This document shows positions 1 through 9,372 of a stretch of DNA of 64,000 nucleotides, in pieces. The notes under the pieces were generated by a model, which was given only the letters and a program-made list of their open reading frames with translations, did no database searches and was not told where the DNA came from. A program made the translations under genes and the position numbers. The number at the start of each line of letters is the position of its first letter. Position 1 is the stretch's first letter. The DNA comes from Pseudomonas sp. G34. GTDB lineage: Bacteria; Pseudomonadota; Gammaproteobacteria; Pseudomonadales; Pseudomonadaceae. The stretch covers positions 124,001 through 188,000 of the forward strand of contig NZ_JAVHZV010000009.1 of NCBI RefSeq assembly GCF_031119625.1, read 5' to 3'.

Positions 1-860
1 ATCGCTTCGCCAATGGCGTCGCGTAGCCGGTCCCAGTCGTCCAGGGTGCGTGCCGGCCAGTCGGCGGGCACGATGAAGTACAGCTCGACCTGCAGCGCGC
101 GCCCCACCTTGGCCACATAGGCTTCGTAGCCGATGAACCCCTCCTGTGCCACCACGGCCTCAGCCACCTCATCGACGTGCAGCTTCAACGCCGGCGGCGT
201 GGCGAGCAGAATATCGGCCAGCGCCTGGCGGATGGTCAGCAGCGGCAAGGGCAGGATCACCAGGCAGATGATCGCCAGCACCGCCGGGTCGACGTAGGGG
301 GCCAGCCAGGCGTACTCGGTACTGGCACTCAGCTCCCCGAGCAAGAAGGCGATCAACAGCGCCAGGGAGATACTGCCGGACATCACCCAGGCTTTGGCAT
401 CCAGGGCCACGAAGTCGGAACGGATCGCCCGGTTGGCCCGGAACTCCAGAGCCGCCAGGCTGAAGCAGGCGATGGTCGCCACCAGCGCGTAGATGATCGC
501 AAAGCCGAAATCCAGGGATTTGCCGCCGGCCAGCAGACTGCCGAGCGCATTGATCAGGGCATACAGGGTGACCCCGCAGAGCAGCGTGCCGTTGAGCGCG
601 AGAACCATGGGTTCCAGGTGCCAGAAGCCCATGTTGAAACGTTCGGCAAGGCGGCGGCTGCTTTCGCCCGCAGCGGTGTGCTTGCTGATCAGCGTGGCGA
701 CGATCAGCGCCAGGCCGCTCATGCTGGCATCGGCGAGCGAATAGACCCCATCGAAGACGATCGAAAACGACCCCGACAACAGGCCAAAGAGGATACCGCC
801 CCCCGCCAGCAGCAGGGTGACGGCGATTGATAGGCGCAGAATGCCTTGTTCGGTTGCCAT
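1..860 (-). CDS. Cation diffusion facilitator (CDF) family transporter, C-terminus missing
   Basis: This is a divalent-metal/proton antiporter of the inner membrane that exports cations such as zinc, iron or cobalt; the substrate is not evident. Translation from the ATG at 860 gives 286 codons and is still open at the window edge. It begins MATEQGILRLSIAVTLLLAG and continues with FDGVYSLADASMSGLAL, the second-helix CDF motif. Several more hydrophobic segments follow. After about residue 215 comes a soluble tail (LKLHVDEVAEAVVAQEGFIG) that resembles the metal-sensing CDF C-terminal domain. It stands alone and nothing in the flanking DNA points to a metal regulator. The family assignment is firm and the substrate unknown. 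Confidence 0.85.
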   Translation of the reverse strand, partial: MATEQGILRLSIAVTLLLAGGGILFGLLSGSFSIVFDGVYSLADASMSGLALIVATLISKHTAAGESSRRLAERFNMGFWHLEPMVLALNGTLLCGVTLYALINALGSLLAGGKSLDFGFAIIYALVATIACFSLAALEFRANRAIRSDFVALDAKAWVMSGSISLALLIAFLLGELSASTEYAWLAPYVDPAVLAIICLVILPLPLLTIRQALADILLATPPALKLHVDEVAEAVVAQEGFIGYEAYVAKVGRALQVELYFIVPADWPARTLDDWDRLRDAIGEA

Positions 861-1101
861 GATCACTCACCAGGTACAGGAGCTCGATGCCCGCAGCCGC
901 GCCGCCGCTGGCGTTTCGCAAGGGTAGCGCCCGGCTGCTCGGCCAGGTGCGCAGGCGCCCGGGCATCGGCTGGTTGATAGCTGACGGCCAGTATAGGTTA
1001 GTGTTCGTGCATGAAAAATCGGCGAAATAGCAAGCCTTCATTGCGTTTGCGCAATGTATGACCTTGCTCGGGCGATCCTGCGCGGGGCCAGAATGCCGTT
1101 A

Positions 1102-1416
1102 CTAGAATCCGGTTTGCCGCACCAGCGCTGCCACCAGGATCCCGGCCGCAATCGCGGCAAGCGGCTTCTTGACCAGCAGCATGACGATGGCGGTGCTCAG
1201 CAACGCCAGCCTGGCGCCGTTGTCGCCCTCCAGGGCCAGCGGTGCGAGCAGGGCCACCAGCACCGAGCCGGACATGGCGCTGATGAAGTTCTGGGTTCTC
1301 AGGTTGATCGGCACGAAGGACATGACGAACACGCCGCCCCAACGGGTGGCCAGCGTGACCACGGCCATGACGAGCACGACGATCAGGGCGCCGGAACCAG
1401 CGGTCTCGAGCATCAT
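1102..1416 (-). CDS. azlD: AzlD family branched-chain amino acid export subunit
   Basis: A 104-residue small membrane protein that partners AzlC in a two-component branched-chain amino acid exporter. It has four predicted hydrophobic stretches, for example ALIVVLVMAVVTLATR and LLSTAIVMLLVKKPLAAI, and the family's usual length. I chose the ATG at 1416 because it overlaps the azlC stop as ATGA and has GGAG eight bases upstream; an in-frame GTG at 1434 would lie inside azlC. The overlap implies translational coupling. The family is clear. The transported amino acid is inferred from the family only. Confidence 0.85.
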   Translation of the reverse strand: MMLETAGSGALIVVLVMAVVTLATRWGGVFVMSFVPINLRTQNFISAMSGSVLVALLAPLALEGDNGARLALLSTAIVMLLVKKPLAAIAAGILVAALVRQTGF

Positions 1417-2126
1417 GCTTTTTTCTCCATCCACAGTGCGCCGAGCGCACCACCGACCAGGGCGCCGACCACCACATGGCTGTTGCTGGGCAGGTACCAG
1501 TAGGCCAGCAGCGACGCGCTGGCGGCGACTGCCCAGATGATCAGGATGCGCAGGTTCTTCTGGCCGCCGACCACCATGGCCAGCAGGAAGCAGCCCATGA
1601 CCATGTCGAGGCCGAAGCCCACCGGGTCGTCGATGGCGCTACCGAAATAGATGCCCAGCCAGGTACCCAGCAACCAGGCCAGCCAAAGCGCCAGGCCGCC
1701 GCCAAGCAGCAGGCCGAGCCCGGGTTTGCCCGCGCCAAAGGCCTGCATCGACATTGCCCAGTTGGCATCGGACGCCACCAGCATGACGCCGTAGCGCTTG
1801 GCCGGCGGCAGGCTGCTCAGCCAGGGATAAAGGGTGGCGCCCATCAGCAGGTGGCGGGCGTTGATGGCGAAAACCGTCAGCGCCAGGGGCACCAGCGGTA
1901 TGTGCGTGCCCCACATATCCAGCGCGGCGAACTGCGAGGCGCCGGCAAATACCAGCGCGCTCATCACCAGGCTGGTTTCGCTGCTGAGCCCGGTTTGCGT
2001 GGCGGCCAGGCCGAACGCCAAGCCGAACAGCACAACGAACGCCGAGATCGGCAGGAACTGGCGAAAGCCGTCCCAGGTAAGTGCGGCAGTGAGTGCTTGC
2101 AGCTGCTTTTCATCGTGAACGGGCAT
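1413..2126 (-). CDS. azlC: AzlC family branched-chain amino acid permease
   Basis: A 237-residue inner-membrane permease, the large subunit of the AzlCD exporter. The N-terminus is a short cytosolic stretch followed by FLPISAFVVLFGLAFGLAAT, and the pattern GASQFAALDMWG fits the conserved AzlC region around residues 60-75. A further four or five hydrophobic helices follow. The ATG at 2126 is preceded by AGGAT at a suitable distance. It is the first gene of a two-gene operon with azlD, whose start overlaps its stop codon. No dedicated regulator gene is adjacent. Confidence 0.87.
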   Translation of the reverse strand: MPVHDEKQLQALTAALTWDGFRQFLPISAFVVLFGLAFGLAATQTGLSSETSLVMSALVFAGASQFAALDMWGTHIPLVPLALTVFAINARHLLMGATLYPWLSSLPPAKRYGVMLVASDANWAMSMQAFGAGKPGLGLLLGGGLALWLAWLLGTWLGIYFGSAIDDPVGFGLDMVMGCFLLAMVVGGQKNLRILIIWAVAASASLLAYWYLPSNSHVVVGALVGGALGALWMEKKA

Positions 2127-2263
2127 AACGATCCTGATTGTTGCATTAACACCGCCGGTCGACGGCTTTCCCTATCCATGGTGCAGGTTTCGACAGCTGT
2201 TGATCGCCTGCTGGAAGGCACCGGGATTGGCATAGTCTACCAATCCCGTGTGCGCTCGCGCGC

Positions 2264-3964
2264 TTACAGTGGCGGGGTGCGCGGCGGAATCTGCCGCTTG
2301 TTGCCGGTTGCTTCGAAGGCCGCGCCCAGTTGCAGCAGGGCGTTGTCGGCGTAGGCGCGGCCGGCGAAGGTCAGCCCGACCGGCATGCCGATATCGGCCA
2401 TCACGCCCATCGGTACGGTGACCGTCGGCACGCCCAGGTGGCGAATGGCGAGGTTGCCGTTGGCGACCCAGATGCCGTTGCTCCAGGCGATATCTGCGGA
2501 CTGCGGATTCACATCCGCATCGGCCGGGCCCACGTCGGCAACGGTGGGGAACAGCACCGCGTCGAGCTTGAGCTCATCCATCCATTGTTCGAGGTCGAGC
2601 TGGCGGGTCTTTTCCAGGCCGCGCAGGCCGTCCGGTACGCTGGCGATCTCGTTCCACGGGGTGATGCCGCGTTGGGCCATGCGTACGTACTCGTCCATGC
2701 CAGCGGCCAGGTCGTCTTCACGGTTGGGCAGGGTGCCGGGGTCGTGAGGGAAGATCTGCGGGCCGTCGACGTCGGCCAGGCGATTGAGTTGCGGGTCGTT
2801 ATTGGCGCGCAGGAAGTCATCGAAGGCCCAGCCCGACAGCTCCCACAGCTCGTCATGCAGGAATTGGCGGGAGACCAGGCCGCGGTTGTACACCGTCGGC
2901 GCACCGGGGCGGTCGCCCTCGCAGTTGGAGACCAGCGGGAAATCCACCTCGACCACCGTGGCGCCAGCCTGTTCCAGCGCGGCGCGGGCCTGTTCCCACA
3001 GCGCGATCACCGAGGCGCGGGTGTGGATGCGTTGCCCGGTCGGGCCGCCGATGCCAGGCTTTTCGCTGCTGCCGGCCAGTTCATCCTTGTTGATGTACAT
3101 GCGTGGCACGCCAAAGCGCTTGCCCTTGAGCGCATCAGCCCCTGCGGCCAGTTCGAGGTAGGAGGCGGGCCGCACGTCGGACGCTTTCGGGATCGGCACC
3201 CAGGGCTGCAGGCGCCACAGATCGCCACGGGTGTCCGGATCGTCGGCCACGACAACGTCGAGGATCTCCAGCAGGTCCGCCATGGTGCGGGCGAAGGGCA
3301 CGACCACGTCCATGGTCGGGGTCAGCGGCCAGTTGCCGCGCACCGAGATCACCCCACGCGAGGGCGTGTAGGCGCACAGGCCGTTGTTGGAAGCCGGGCC
3401 ACGACCGCTCGACCAGGTTTCCTCGGCCAGACCAAAGGCAGCAAAGCTCGCCGCGGTGGCGGTGCCAGCCCCGTTGGAGGAGCCCGAGGCGAACGGTGCG
3501 GTGAGGTAATTGGCGTTGTAGGGGCTTTCGGCGCGGCCATACACGCCGCGCTGCATGCCGCCATTGGCCATCGGCGGCATATTGGTCTTGCCCAGGCAGA
3601 TGGCACCGGCGGCGCGCAGGCGCTCGATGGTGAAGGCGTCACGCTGGGCGACCAGGTCCTTGAATGCCGGGCTGCCGGAGGCGGCGGTCAGGCCCTTGAC
3701 CAGGTAGCTGTCCTTGGCGGTATAGGGAATGCCGTCCAGCGGGCTCAGGGTTTCGCCGCGAGCGCGACGGGCATCGGAGGCTTCGGCCTCCTGCAGTGCA
3801 TCCGGGTTGCGCACCACCACGGCGTTGAGCCTGGTGTGCGTATCGGCGCCATCATAGGCGTCGACCCGCGCCAGGTAGGCCTTGACCAGTTCGACCGCCG
3901 TGGTGCGGCCGCCCTCGAGCGCAGCGCGCAGCTCGGCGATGGAGACTTCGGTTACCTCGAACAT
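2264..3964 (-). CDS. Amidase signature family enzyme
   Basis: A 566-residue hydrolase of the amidase signature family, cleaving C-N bonds of amides; the natural substrate cannot be read from sequence. The Ser-cisSer-Lys triad is visible: Lys84 in PYTAKDSY, serines 160-163 in FASGSSNGAGT, and Ser185/186 in EETWSSGRGPASN. The last motif departs from the usual DxGGSIRxPA form, so this belongs to a less typical branch. No secretion signal is evident, so it is probably cytoplasmic. The gene is a single transcription unit divergent from the flavin-reductase gene, with about 190 bp between them. Family certain, substrate unknown. Confidence 0.85.
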   Translation of the reverse strand: MFEVTEVSIAELRAALEGGRTTAVELVKAYLARVDAYDGADTHTRLNAVVVRNPDALQEAEASDARRARGETLSPLDGIPYTAKDSYLVKGLTAASGSPAFKDLVAQRDAFTIERLRAAGAICLGKTNMPPMANGGMQRGVYGRAESPYNANYLTAPFASGSSNGAGTATAASFAAFGLAEETWSSGRGPASNNGLCAYTPSRGVISVRGNWPLTPTMDVVVPFARTMADLLEILDVVVADDPDTRGDLWRLQPWVPIPKASDVRPASYLELAAGADALKGKRFGVPRMYINKDELAGSSEKPGIGGPTGQRIHTRASVIALWEQARAALEQAGATVVEVDFPLVSNCEGDRPGAPTVYNRGLVSRQFLHDELWELSGWAFDDFLRANNDPQLNRLADVDGPQIFPHDPGTLPNREDDLAAGMDEYVRMAQRGITPWNEIASVPDGLRGLEKTRQLDLEQWMDELKLDAVLFPTVADVGPADADVNPQSADIAWSNGIWVANGNLAIRHLGVPTVTVPMGVMADIGMPVGLTFAGRAYADNALLQLGAAFEATGNKRQIPPRTPPL

Positions 3965-4155
3965 GCTGTCACCCCTGATGGCTCGCGGGCAGGCGACGTT
4001 GTTTGCGTGCCTCGTGCCCGTTCGAATGGCGGCTCTGGAGCCGGTTCGCGGTCGATTCTAGTGCTACTCGTGCAGAAGAGGCAGCCCCGGGCGTTCAATT
4101 TTTTGCACAGCCACGATGTTGTACATTGACGCCTGGATTCCAGTGAGGTGCCGCG

Positions 4156-4728
4156 ATGCACGATTCGATCAAGCCCGTAAGCCTGGACAAGGCTTACCGA
4201 CTGCTCAGCCACGGCCCGACCGTGCTTGTTTCTGCCCGTCATGCCGGTGTCGATGGGGTGATGGCCGCTGCCTGGGCCTGTGCCCTGGATTTCGAGCCGC
4301 CCAAGCTCACCGTGGTGCTCGATAAAAGCACCGCTACACGCGTACTGGTCGAGCGCAGCGGGCAGTTCGTGATCCAGGTGCCCACGGCCGCGCAGCTGGA
4401 ACTGACCTATCAGGTCGGCTCGCGTAGCCTCAATGATGAGCCCAGCAAGCTGGCCGATAGCGGTGTCGAGCTGATCGCCCTGGGGGATCTGGATCTGCCG
4501 TTCGTTGCCGGCTGCTCGGCGTGGCTGGCCTGTCGGCTGATCGACGAGCCGCATAACCAGCAGGCGTACGACTTATTCATCGGCGAGGTCACCGCGGCCT
4601 GGGCGGATGAGCGAGTGTTCCGCGACGGCCGCTGGCACTTCGAGGATGCCGAGCCAAGCTGGCGCAGCATTCATCATGTGGCCGGCGGTCACTTTTACGG
4701 CATAGGCGAGGTGCTGACCCGCAAATGA
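4156..4728 (+). CDS. Flavin reductase-like (FMN-binding split barrel) protein
   Basis: A 190-residue protein with the flavin reductase-like split-barrel fold. The pattern GPTVLVSARHAGVDGVMAAAW near residues 19-39 is the start of the FMN-binding barrel, and the C-terminal HVAGGHFYGIGEVL is typical of this flavoredoxin-like subgroup. Such proteins bind FMN and transfer electrons or reduce flavin for a partner oxygenase. No partner oxygenase gene is next to it. Start chosen at the ATG after GAGGTGCCGCG. Function beyond flavin binding is inference. Confidence 0.8.
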   Translation: MHDSIKPVSLDKAYRLLSHGPTVLVSARHAGVDGVMAAAWACALDFEPPKLTVVLDKSTATRVLVERSGQFVIQVPTAAQLELTYQVGSRSLNDEPSKLADSGVELIALGDLDLPFVAGCSAWLACRLIDEPHNQQAYDLFIGEVTAAWADERVFRDGRWHFEDAEPSWRSIHHVAGGHFYGIGEVLTRK

Positions 4729-4796
4729 TCCGTGTCTGGCGTTGTCTCAGGCAGACATGCAGCGCAGGCGCATCGGCGCCGTGATTGGAGTTCGCG

Positions 4797-5141
4797 ATGA
4801 AAACAATGATTGGTCTTACCCTGGCGCTGGCCGTTCTGGCCTGTGGCGCTGCAGCGGTGGCGGACGAGCGGGCGCCGCAAACCATCCGGGTGATTCCCAA
4901 GGCTTATGTAAGCCCAGGGGCGAGTGGCAGCGTCGACACTTATGAGCGCCAGGAGCGCTACAACCTCTATGGCGGCCAGCGCATACCGCAGGGCATCGAT
5001 TCGCGCCGCTATGAAAGCGGGCAACGCAGCTCGACGTTCGAGACCCGTGGCGGTATTCGCCAGAGCACCGAATACCCGAATGGCTACGAAGTGCAGCGTT
5101 ATCCGGGGCAGGGCACGCAGCAGTACCAGCAGCGGCGCTAG
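4797..5141 (+). CDS. Small exported hypothetical protein
   Basis: A 114-residue protein with a signal peptide (MKTMIGLTLALAVLACGAAAVADE) and a polar, Tyr/Gln/Arg-rich mature part ending in GTQQYQQRR. The ATG at 4797 has GGAG six bases upstream and directly starts the signal peptide; an in-frame TTG at 4785 would extend it needlessly. The Cys before the cleavage region is not in a good lipobox. I do not recognise a domain. It lies between the flavin reductase-like gene and the acetate operon, with no obvious link to either. Confidence 0.65.
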   Translation: MKTMIGLTLALAVLACGAAAVADERAPQTIRVIPKAYVSPGASGSVDTYERQERYNLYGGQRIPQGIDSRRYESGQRSSTFETRGGIRQSTEYPNGYEVQRYPGQGTQQYQQRR

Positions 5142-5152
5142 ACGCCAAGCAT

Positions 5153-5193
5153 TAGACTTTGGTCTAGAAAGCCGGGGGCTTCGACTAAGGTCG
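5153..5193. promoter_or_regulatory. Two palindromic operator-like sites upstream of DUF485-actP
   Basis: Two inverted repeats share the core GAC-NNNN-GTC: TAGAC-TTTG-GTCTA at 5153-5166 and CGAC-TAAG-GTCG at 5182-5193, with centres 28 bp apart. The downstream site ends 69 nt before the DUF485 start codon. A near-identical palindrome (CGAC-TAAA-GTCG) sits at the same distance upstream of the other symporter operon at 35.1 kb. A likely owner is a NarL/FixJ-type response regulator of the MxtR-ErdR (CrbS-CrbR) class, which controls acetate genes; that identity is inference. Confidence 0.6.
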
Positions 5194-5262
5194 TCTGTTG
5201 CAAGTTGAGCGCTGACATAGAGTTATCCGTACCAGCATCCTGCTGTGGAGGATAACAATAAA

Positions 5263-5574
5263 ATGAACGACAGCATTTACCGGCGGATCGAGCAAAGTCC
5301 GCGCTTCCGGGAGCTAGTAGCCAAGCGCGAGCGATTCGCCTGGATACTCTCCGCCATCATGCTCGGCATCTACGTCGGCTTCATTCTGCTCATCGCTTTC
5401 GTGCCCGGTTGGCTCGGTACCCGCATCAACCCGGATTCGCCGATCACCTGGGGTATCCCCGTCGGCGTCGGCGTGATCCTTTCCGCCTTCGTGCTGACCG
5501 GCATCTACGTGCGCCGCGCCAACAGCGAATTCGACAACCTGAACCAGGCGATCCTGGACGAGGTGGGCAAATGA
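5263..5574 (+). CDS. DUF485 family inner membrane protein, partner of ActP
   Basis: A 103-residue protein with two transmembrane helices ([20 protein letters not shown] and a second around residues 65-85) and the DUF485 signature [13 protein letters not shown]. Proteins of this family (YjcH in Escherichia coli) are encoded immediately upstream of acetate symporters. Here the stop codon overlaps the actP start as ATGA, implying coupled translation. The ATG at 5263 has GGAGGA ten bases upstream. Its exact role is unknown; it is thought to assist the symporter. Confidence 0.88.
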   Translation: MNDSIYRRIEQSPRFRELVAKRERFAWILSAIMLGIYVGFILLIAFVPGWLGTRINPDSPITWGIPVGVGVILSAFVLTGIYVRRANSEFDNLNQAILDEVGK

Positions 5575-7226
5575 TCGGCCGTATTCTCTCCACGTTGGCC
5601 TTGATGGCCCTGGCCCCCGCATTGTGGGCCGATGCGCTGGCCGGCGAAGTGCAGAAGCAGGCGGTCAATACGCCTGCCATCCTGATGTTCCTGGCCTTCG
5701 TCGGTGGCACCCTGTGCATCACCTACTGGGCCTCCAAGCGCAGCAAGTCGACGTCCGATTTCTATACCGCAGGCGGCGGTATCACCGGCTTCCAGAATGG
5801 TCTGGCGATCGCTGGCGATTACATGTCGGCAGCTTCCTTCCTGGGTATTTCCGCGCTGGTGTTCACCTCCGGCTACGACGGCCTGATCTACTCGATCGGC
5901 TTCCTGGTCGGCTGGCCGGTGATCCTCTTCCTGATCGCCGAGCGCCTGCGCAACCTGGGCAAATACACCTTCGCCGACGTGGCGTCCTATCGCCTCAAGC
6001 AGAAGGAAATCCGCACCCTGTCGGCCAGTGGCTCGCTGGTGGTGGTGGCCTTCTACCTGATCGCGCAAATGGTCGGCGCCGGCAAGCTGATCCAGTTGCT
6101 GTTCGGCCTCGACTACCACGTGGCGGTGGTGCTGGTCGGCATCCTGATGGTGATGTACGTGCTGTTCGGCGGCATGTTGGCCACCACCTGGGTGCAGATC
6201 ATCAAGGCGGTGCTGCTGCTCTCCGGCGCCTCGTTCATGGCCTTCATGGTGATGAAGCACGTCGGCTTCAACTTCAACACGCTGTTCACCGAAGCGATCA
6301 AGGTTCACGCCAACGGCGAAGCCATCATGAGCCCGGGCGGCCTGGTCAAGGATCCGATCTCGGCGATTTCCCTCGGCCTCGCGCTGATGTTTGGTACGGC
6401 TGGTCTGCCGCACATCCTCATGCGCTTCTTCACCGTGGGTGATGCCAAGGAAGCCCGCAAATCGGTGTTCTACGCCACCGGTTTCATCGGCTACTTCTAC
6501 ATCCTGACCTTCATCATCGGCTTTGGCGCGATTCTGCTGGTGAGCACCAACCCGGCCTTCAAGGACGCTGCCGGCGCGCTGCTGGGCGGCAACAACATGG
6601 CGGCGGTGCACCTGGCCAACGCGGTGGGTGGCAGCATCTTCCTGGGCTTCATCTCGGCCGTGGCCTTCGCCACCATCCTTGCGGTGGTAGCCGGCCTGAC
6701 CCTGGCGGGCGCCTCGGCGGTATCCCACGACCTGTATGCCAGCGTGATCAAGAAGGGCAACGTCAACGAGAAGGATGAGCTGCGGGTTTCGAAGATCACC
6801 ACCGTGTGCCTGGGTGTCCTGGCCATCGGCCTGGGCATTCTCTTCGAGAAGCAGAACATCGCCTTCATGGTGGGCCTGGCCTTCTCCATCGCAGCGAGCT
6901 GTAACTTCCCGGTGCTGTTCCTTTCCATGTACTGGAAAAACCTGACCACCCGCGGGGCGATGATCGGCGGCTGGCTGGGCCTGATCACGGCCGTGGTGTT
7001 GATGGTGCTCGGCCCGACCATCTGGGTCTCGGTACTCGGCCACGAGAAGGCGATCTTCCCGTACGAATACCCGGCGCTGTTCTCGATCGCCGTTGCCTTC
7101 ATCGGTATCTGGTTCTTCTCGATCACCGACAAGTCCAAGGCGGCCGAAGGGGAGCGCGCGTTGTTCCTGCCGCAATTCGTGCGTTCGCACACCGGCCTGG
7201 GGGCCAGTGGCGCTTCGGCTCACTGA
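5571..7226 (+). CDS. actP: Cation/acetate symporter ActP
   Basis: A 551-residue sodium/solute symporter (SSS family), close to the length of E. coli ActP. It starts with a cleavable leader-like segment ([20 protein letters not shown]) and then about thirteen hydrophobic helices. Characteristic stretches are [20 protein letters not shown], which begins the SSS core, and [15 protein letters not shown]. It imports acetate and other short carboxylates with a cation across the inner membrane. The start overlaps the DUF485 stop, so the two form an operon. The long frame is open further upstream but the ATG at 5571 gives the expected length. A rho-independent terminator follows. Confidence 0.93.
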   Translation: MIGRILSTLALMALAPALWADALAGEVQKQAVNTPAILMFLAFVGGTLCITYWASKRSKSTSDFYTAGGGITGFQNGLAIAGDYMSAASFLGISALVFTSGYDGLIYSIGFLVGWPVILFLIAERLRNLGKYTFADVASYRLKQKEIRTLSASGSLVVVAFYLIAQMVGAGKLIQLLFGLDYHVAVVLVGILMVMYVLFGGMLATTWVQIIKAVLLLSGASFMAFMVMKHVGFNFNTLFTEAIKVHANGEAIMSPGGLVKDPISAISLGLALMFGTAGLPHILMRFFTVGDAKEARKSVFYATGFIGYFYILTFIIGFGAILLVSTNPAFKDAAGALLGGNNMAAVHLANAVGGSIFLGFISAVAFATILAVVAGLTLAGASAVSHDLYASVIKKGNVNEKDELRVSKITTVCLGVLAIGLGILFEKQNIAFMVGLAFSIAASCNFPVLFLSMYWKNLTTRGAMIGGWLGLITAVVLMVLGPTIWVSVLGHEKAIFPYEYPALFSIAVAFIGIWFFSITDKSKAAEGERALFLPQFVRSHTGLGASGASAH

Positions 7227-7244
7227 TTGCGCACCGGGTAAACG

Positions 7245-7276
7245 AAGGGGCGGCCTGCGGGTCGCCCCTTTTTTTT
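7245..7276 (+). terminator. Rho-independent terminator of the actP operon
   Basis: An AAGGGGCG/CGCCCCTT stem is followed by eight consecutive T residues, 18 bp after the actP stop codon. Confidence 0.85.
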
Positions 7277-7387
7277 GGTTATTCGCATTTGCGCATGGAG
7301 GATGCACTTGATACCGGACTGGCAAGTTTGTGTGCGTATCACTTACTGGCTTGGCGCTATCCATTACCGCGTCTACTGAACCATTGT

Positions 7388-8038
7388 GTTTCGCCCCTTA
7401 CGGGCGCCACACCTTGATTCGCTTCGCTCACCCTTCGGGCCAGCCTGCGGCTGTTACTGCGCTTCGCTACGTCTCTTTGCTTGCCCAAGAAAGGTGTGCC
7501 AAAGAAGGGCACCCCGACATCCGGGGTTCGCTGCGCGAAACTTGATTCGCTGTGCTCACCCTACGGGCCAGCCTTTCGGCTGTTACTCCGCTTCGCTGCG
7601 TTTCCTCGCTCCGGCGCCGCTCCGGGGGGCGGCTTACATGGACCATCCTTGGCCCATTAAGCCTCTCGCCGCATCCATGCGGCTCGCTCCCCTACGCAAC
7701 ACCTCCACTCGGCCTCCTGAAGGGGACTTGGGCGTCGTCTGCGAGATCGGGCTTCAAGAGCAAAAGCCAAACGCTACCGACTTTGATCTTGCGCAGATGT
7801 CGCAAGCTCGCGACATGGTCCCCTTCAGGAGGCCGAGTGGAATCACCGTGGAAGGGGTTGAGCGACATGGATGTCGCGAGAGCCGCGATGGGCCAGGGAT
7901 GGCCCTTCGCGGCGTGCCCCTGGAGCGGTGATGGAAGGAGGGAACCCCGGCGCAGCCGGGGCCGTATGTAGGGGTGTGTTTCTTTGCTTACTTTCTTTGC
8001 ACAAGCAAAGAAAGTGAGTCGCCCGTAAGGGGCGAAAC
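7388..8038. repeat. Large non-coding palindromic repeat element (about 650 bp)
   Basis: This stretch holds no credible gene and is built from nested inverted and direct repeats. The outermost arms are perfect 19-nt inverted copies (7388-7406 and 8020-8038). An internal perfect 23-nt inverted repeat lies at 7705-7727 and 7818-7840. Between them, about 7640-7700 and 7855-7910 form a long imperfect inverted pair. A direct repeat of about 59 nt occurs at 7414-7472 and 7542-7601. Small hairpins include CTTTCTTTGC/GCAAAGAAAG (7991-8014) and CCCCGG/CCGGGG (7945-7961). Spurious frames such as RPRLRRGSLLPSPLQGHAAK look like text I remember being over-annotated as hypothetical proteins in Pseudomonas genomes. 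That suggests a dispersed family, but copy number cannot be seen here. Confidence 0.7.
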
Positions 8039-8188
8039 CCACCCAGCCAGGCGGCGTGCTGATGGAGAGTGCCAAGTCATCGACAGCGAACACTTATTTG
8101 CCAGTCCCGGGGGCGGGCTGATGGCCTGGCCGGACAGGCTCGCCGGGCTTGGGGGCGGCGTGGAGTGGAGAGTCTGCTGCCGCCTTCG

Positions 8189-9220
8189 CTAGGCCAATGC
8201 CGCCACCTGGTAGGTGTCGATATGGATGCGGTTGCGCCCGGCGCGCTTGGCTTCGTAAAGCTGATGGTCAGCGCGTTGCAGCCAGTCCTGCCAGCGTTCG
8301 TTGGCGTACAGCACGGCGCCGCCCATCGACACCGTGACCGGCCCGCCCGGGCTCTTCAGATGCTCGGCGATCTGCGCCTGCAACTGCAGGGCAGCGGCGC
8401 GCAGGCCCTTTTCGTTGGTGTTGCTCAGCAGCAGCAGAAACTCTTCACCGCCAAAGCGGAACAGCCGGTCTTCATGGCGGAAACAGCGATTGGTCAGCGC
8501 GACGAAACTCACCAGCACCTGGTCGCCCACCGCATGGCCGAAGCGGTCGTTGACCTGCTTGAAATGGTCCATGTCGATGACCAGCACGGCGCTGCTGATC
8601 TGATGGCGACGCTTGTTGGCGACGGCGATCTTCAGCTCCTGATCCATCATCCGGCGGTTACGGGCGCCGGTGAGTGCGTCGCGGGTTGCCCAGGACTGCA
8701 GCTGCTTGCGCTGGTAGCTCGCGCGCTGGGCGAAGATGAAACTGAGGATACTGGATAGCATCGCGGTGACGATGAACGACAGCATCTGGTAATCGCTTTC
8801 GAATACCGTGCCCGGTATCAGCCGCGAATAGGCCACCAAGGCGACCAGTACCGCGGCGGTCGCCAGCAGCGCCAGCAGCGGTGGCACCATGAAGAAGTTG
8901 AGAAGGATCAGTGGATAGATCCAGAACAGGCCGTTGATGCCCAGCTTGATGACGATCAGCGTGGCGCACAGGGAGGCGACGACCATCAGGCACAGGCCAG
9001 GCTTGCGCGTGTCGCCGGTTCGCCAGGCGTAGCCCATGGCAAACAGGGTCGACAGCACGATGATGGTGTCGGCGATACCGACCGCGTAGCTGCCTTGCGA
9101 CAGGCGATAGACGGCGTAAGGCGAGATACCGAGTACCCCGAAGAACCCCGTCAGGGTGATGATGGAGAGCTGGAAGTCCTTGCGCAAACGCGCCAGTACA
9201 CGCTTGAAACGTCTGCCCAT
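8189..9220 (-). CDS. Membrane-anchored diguanylate cyclase (GGDEF)
   Basis: A 343-residue enzyme that makes cyclic di-GMP from two GTP. Residues 20-165 contain about six hydrophobic segments forming a membrane sensor region without a recognised sensory domain. The GGDEF domain spans about 175-335, with the active-site motif GGEEF at 257-261. The inhibitory I-site RHED lies at 248-251, five residues upstream as in product-inhibited cyclases. The metal-binding region VIDMDHFKQVNDRFGH is also intact, so activity is expected. It is monocistronic, next to the palindromic element. The input signal is unknown. Confidence 0.92.
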   Translation of the reverse strand: MGRRFKRVLARLRKDFQLSIITLTGFFGVLGISPYAVYRLSQGSYAVGIADTIIVLSTLFAMGYAWRTGDTRKPGLCLMVVASLCATLIVIKLGINGLFWIYPLILLNFFMVPPLLALLATAAVLVALVAYSRLIPGTVFESDYQMLSFIVTAMLSSILSFIFAQRASYQRKQLQSWATRDALTGARNRRMMDQELKIAVANKRRHQISSAVLVIDMDHFKQVNDRFGHAVGDQVLVSFVALTNRCFRHEDRLFRFGGEEFLLLLSNTNEKGLRAAALQLQAQIAEHLKSPGGPVTVSMGGAVLYANERWQDWLQRADHQLYEAKRAGRNRIHIDTYQVAALA

Positions 9221-9372
9221 GGCCTATTGTTCTCATTGGTCGCGCGGTCGCCTGGCAGCAGTGCTCGCTTGTCGATAGCGCTCGCGTCCATTGTAGTGGG
9301 CCATGGGTGCGGCAAGGGCTAGCGCGAAGCGAGGTGGCTTGAATACCCCGTCACATTACCCCTTATGAGATA

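Noticed and set aside
2330..4129. A 599-codon plus-strand open frame opposite the amidase gene
   Set aside because: Shadow frame; the amidase on the minus strand has clear catalytic motifs.
7330..8192. Several overlapping frames of 70-180 codons in the palindromic element
   Set aside because: They fall across inverted repeats on both strands, have no start signals, and their Arg/Pro/Ser-rich translations are typical spurious products of this repeat type.
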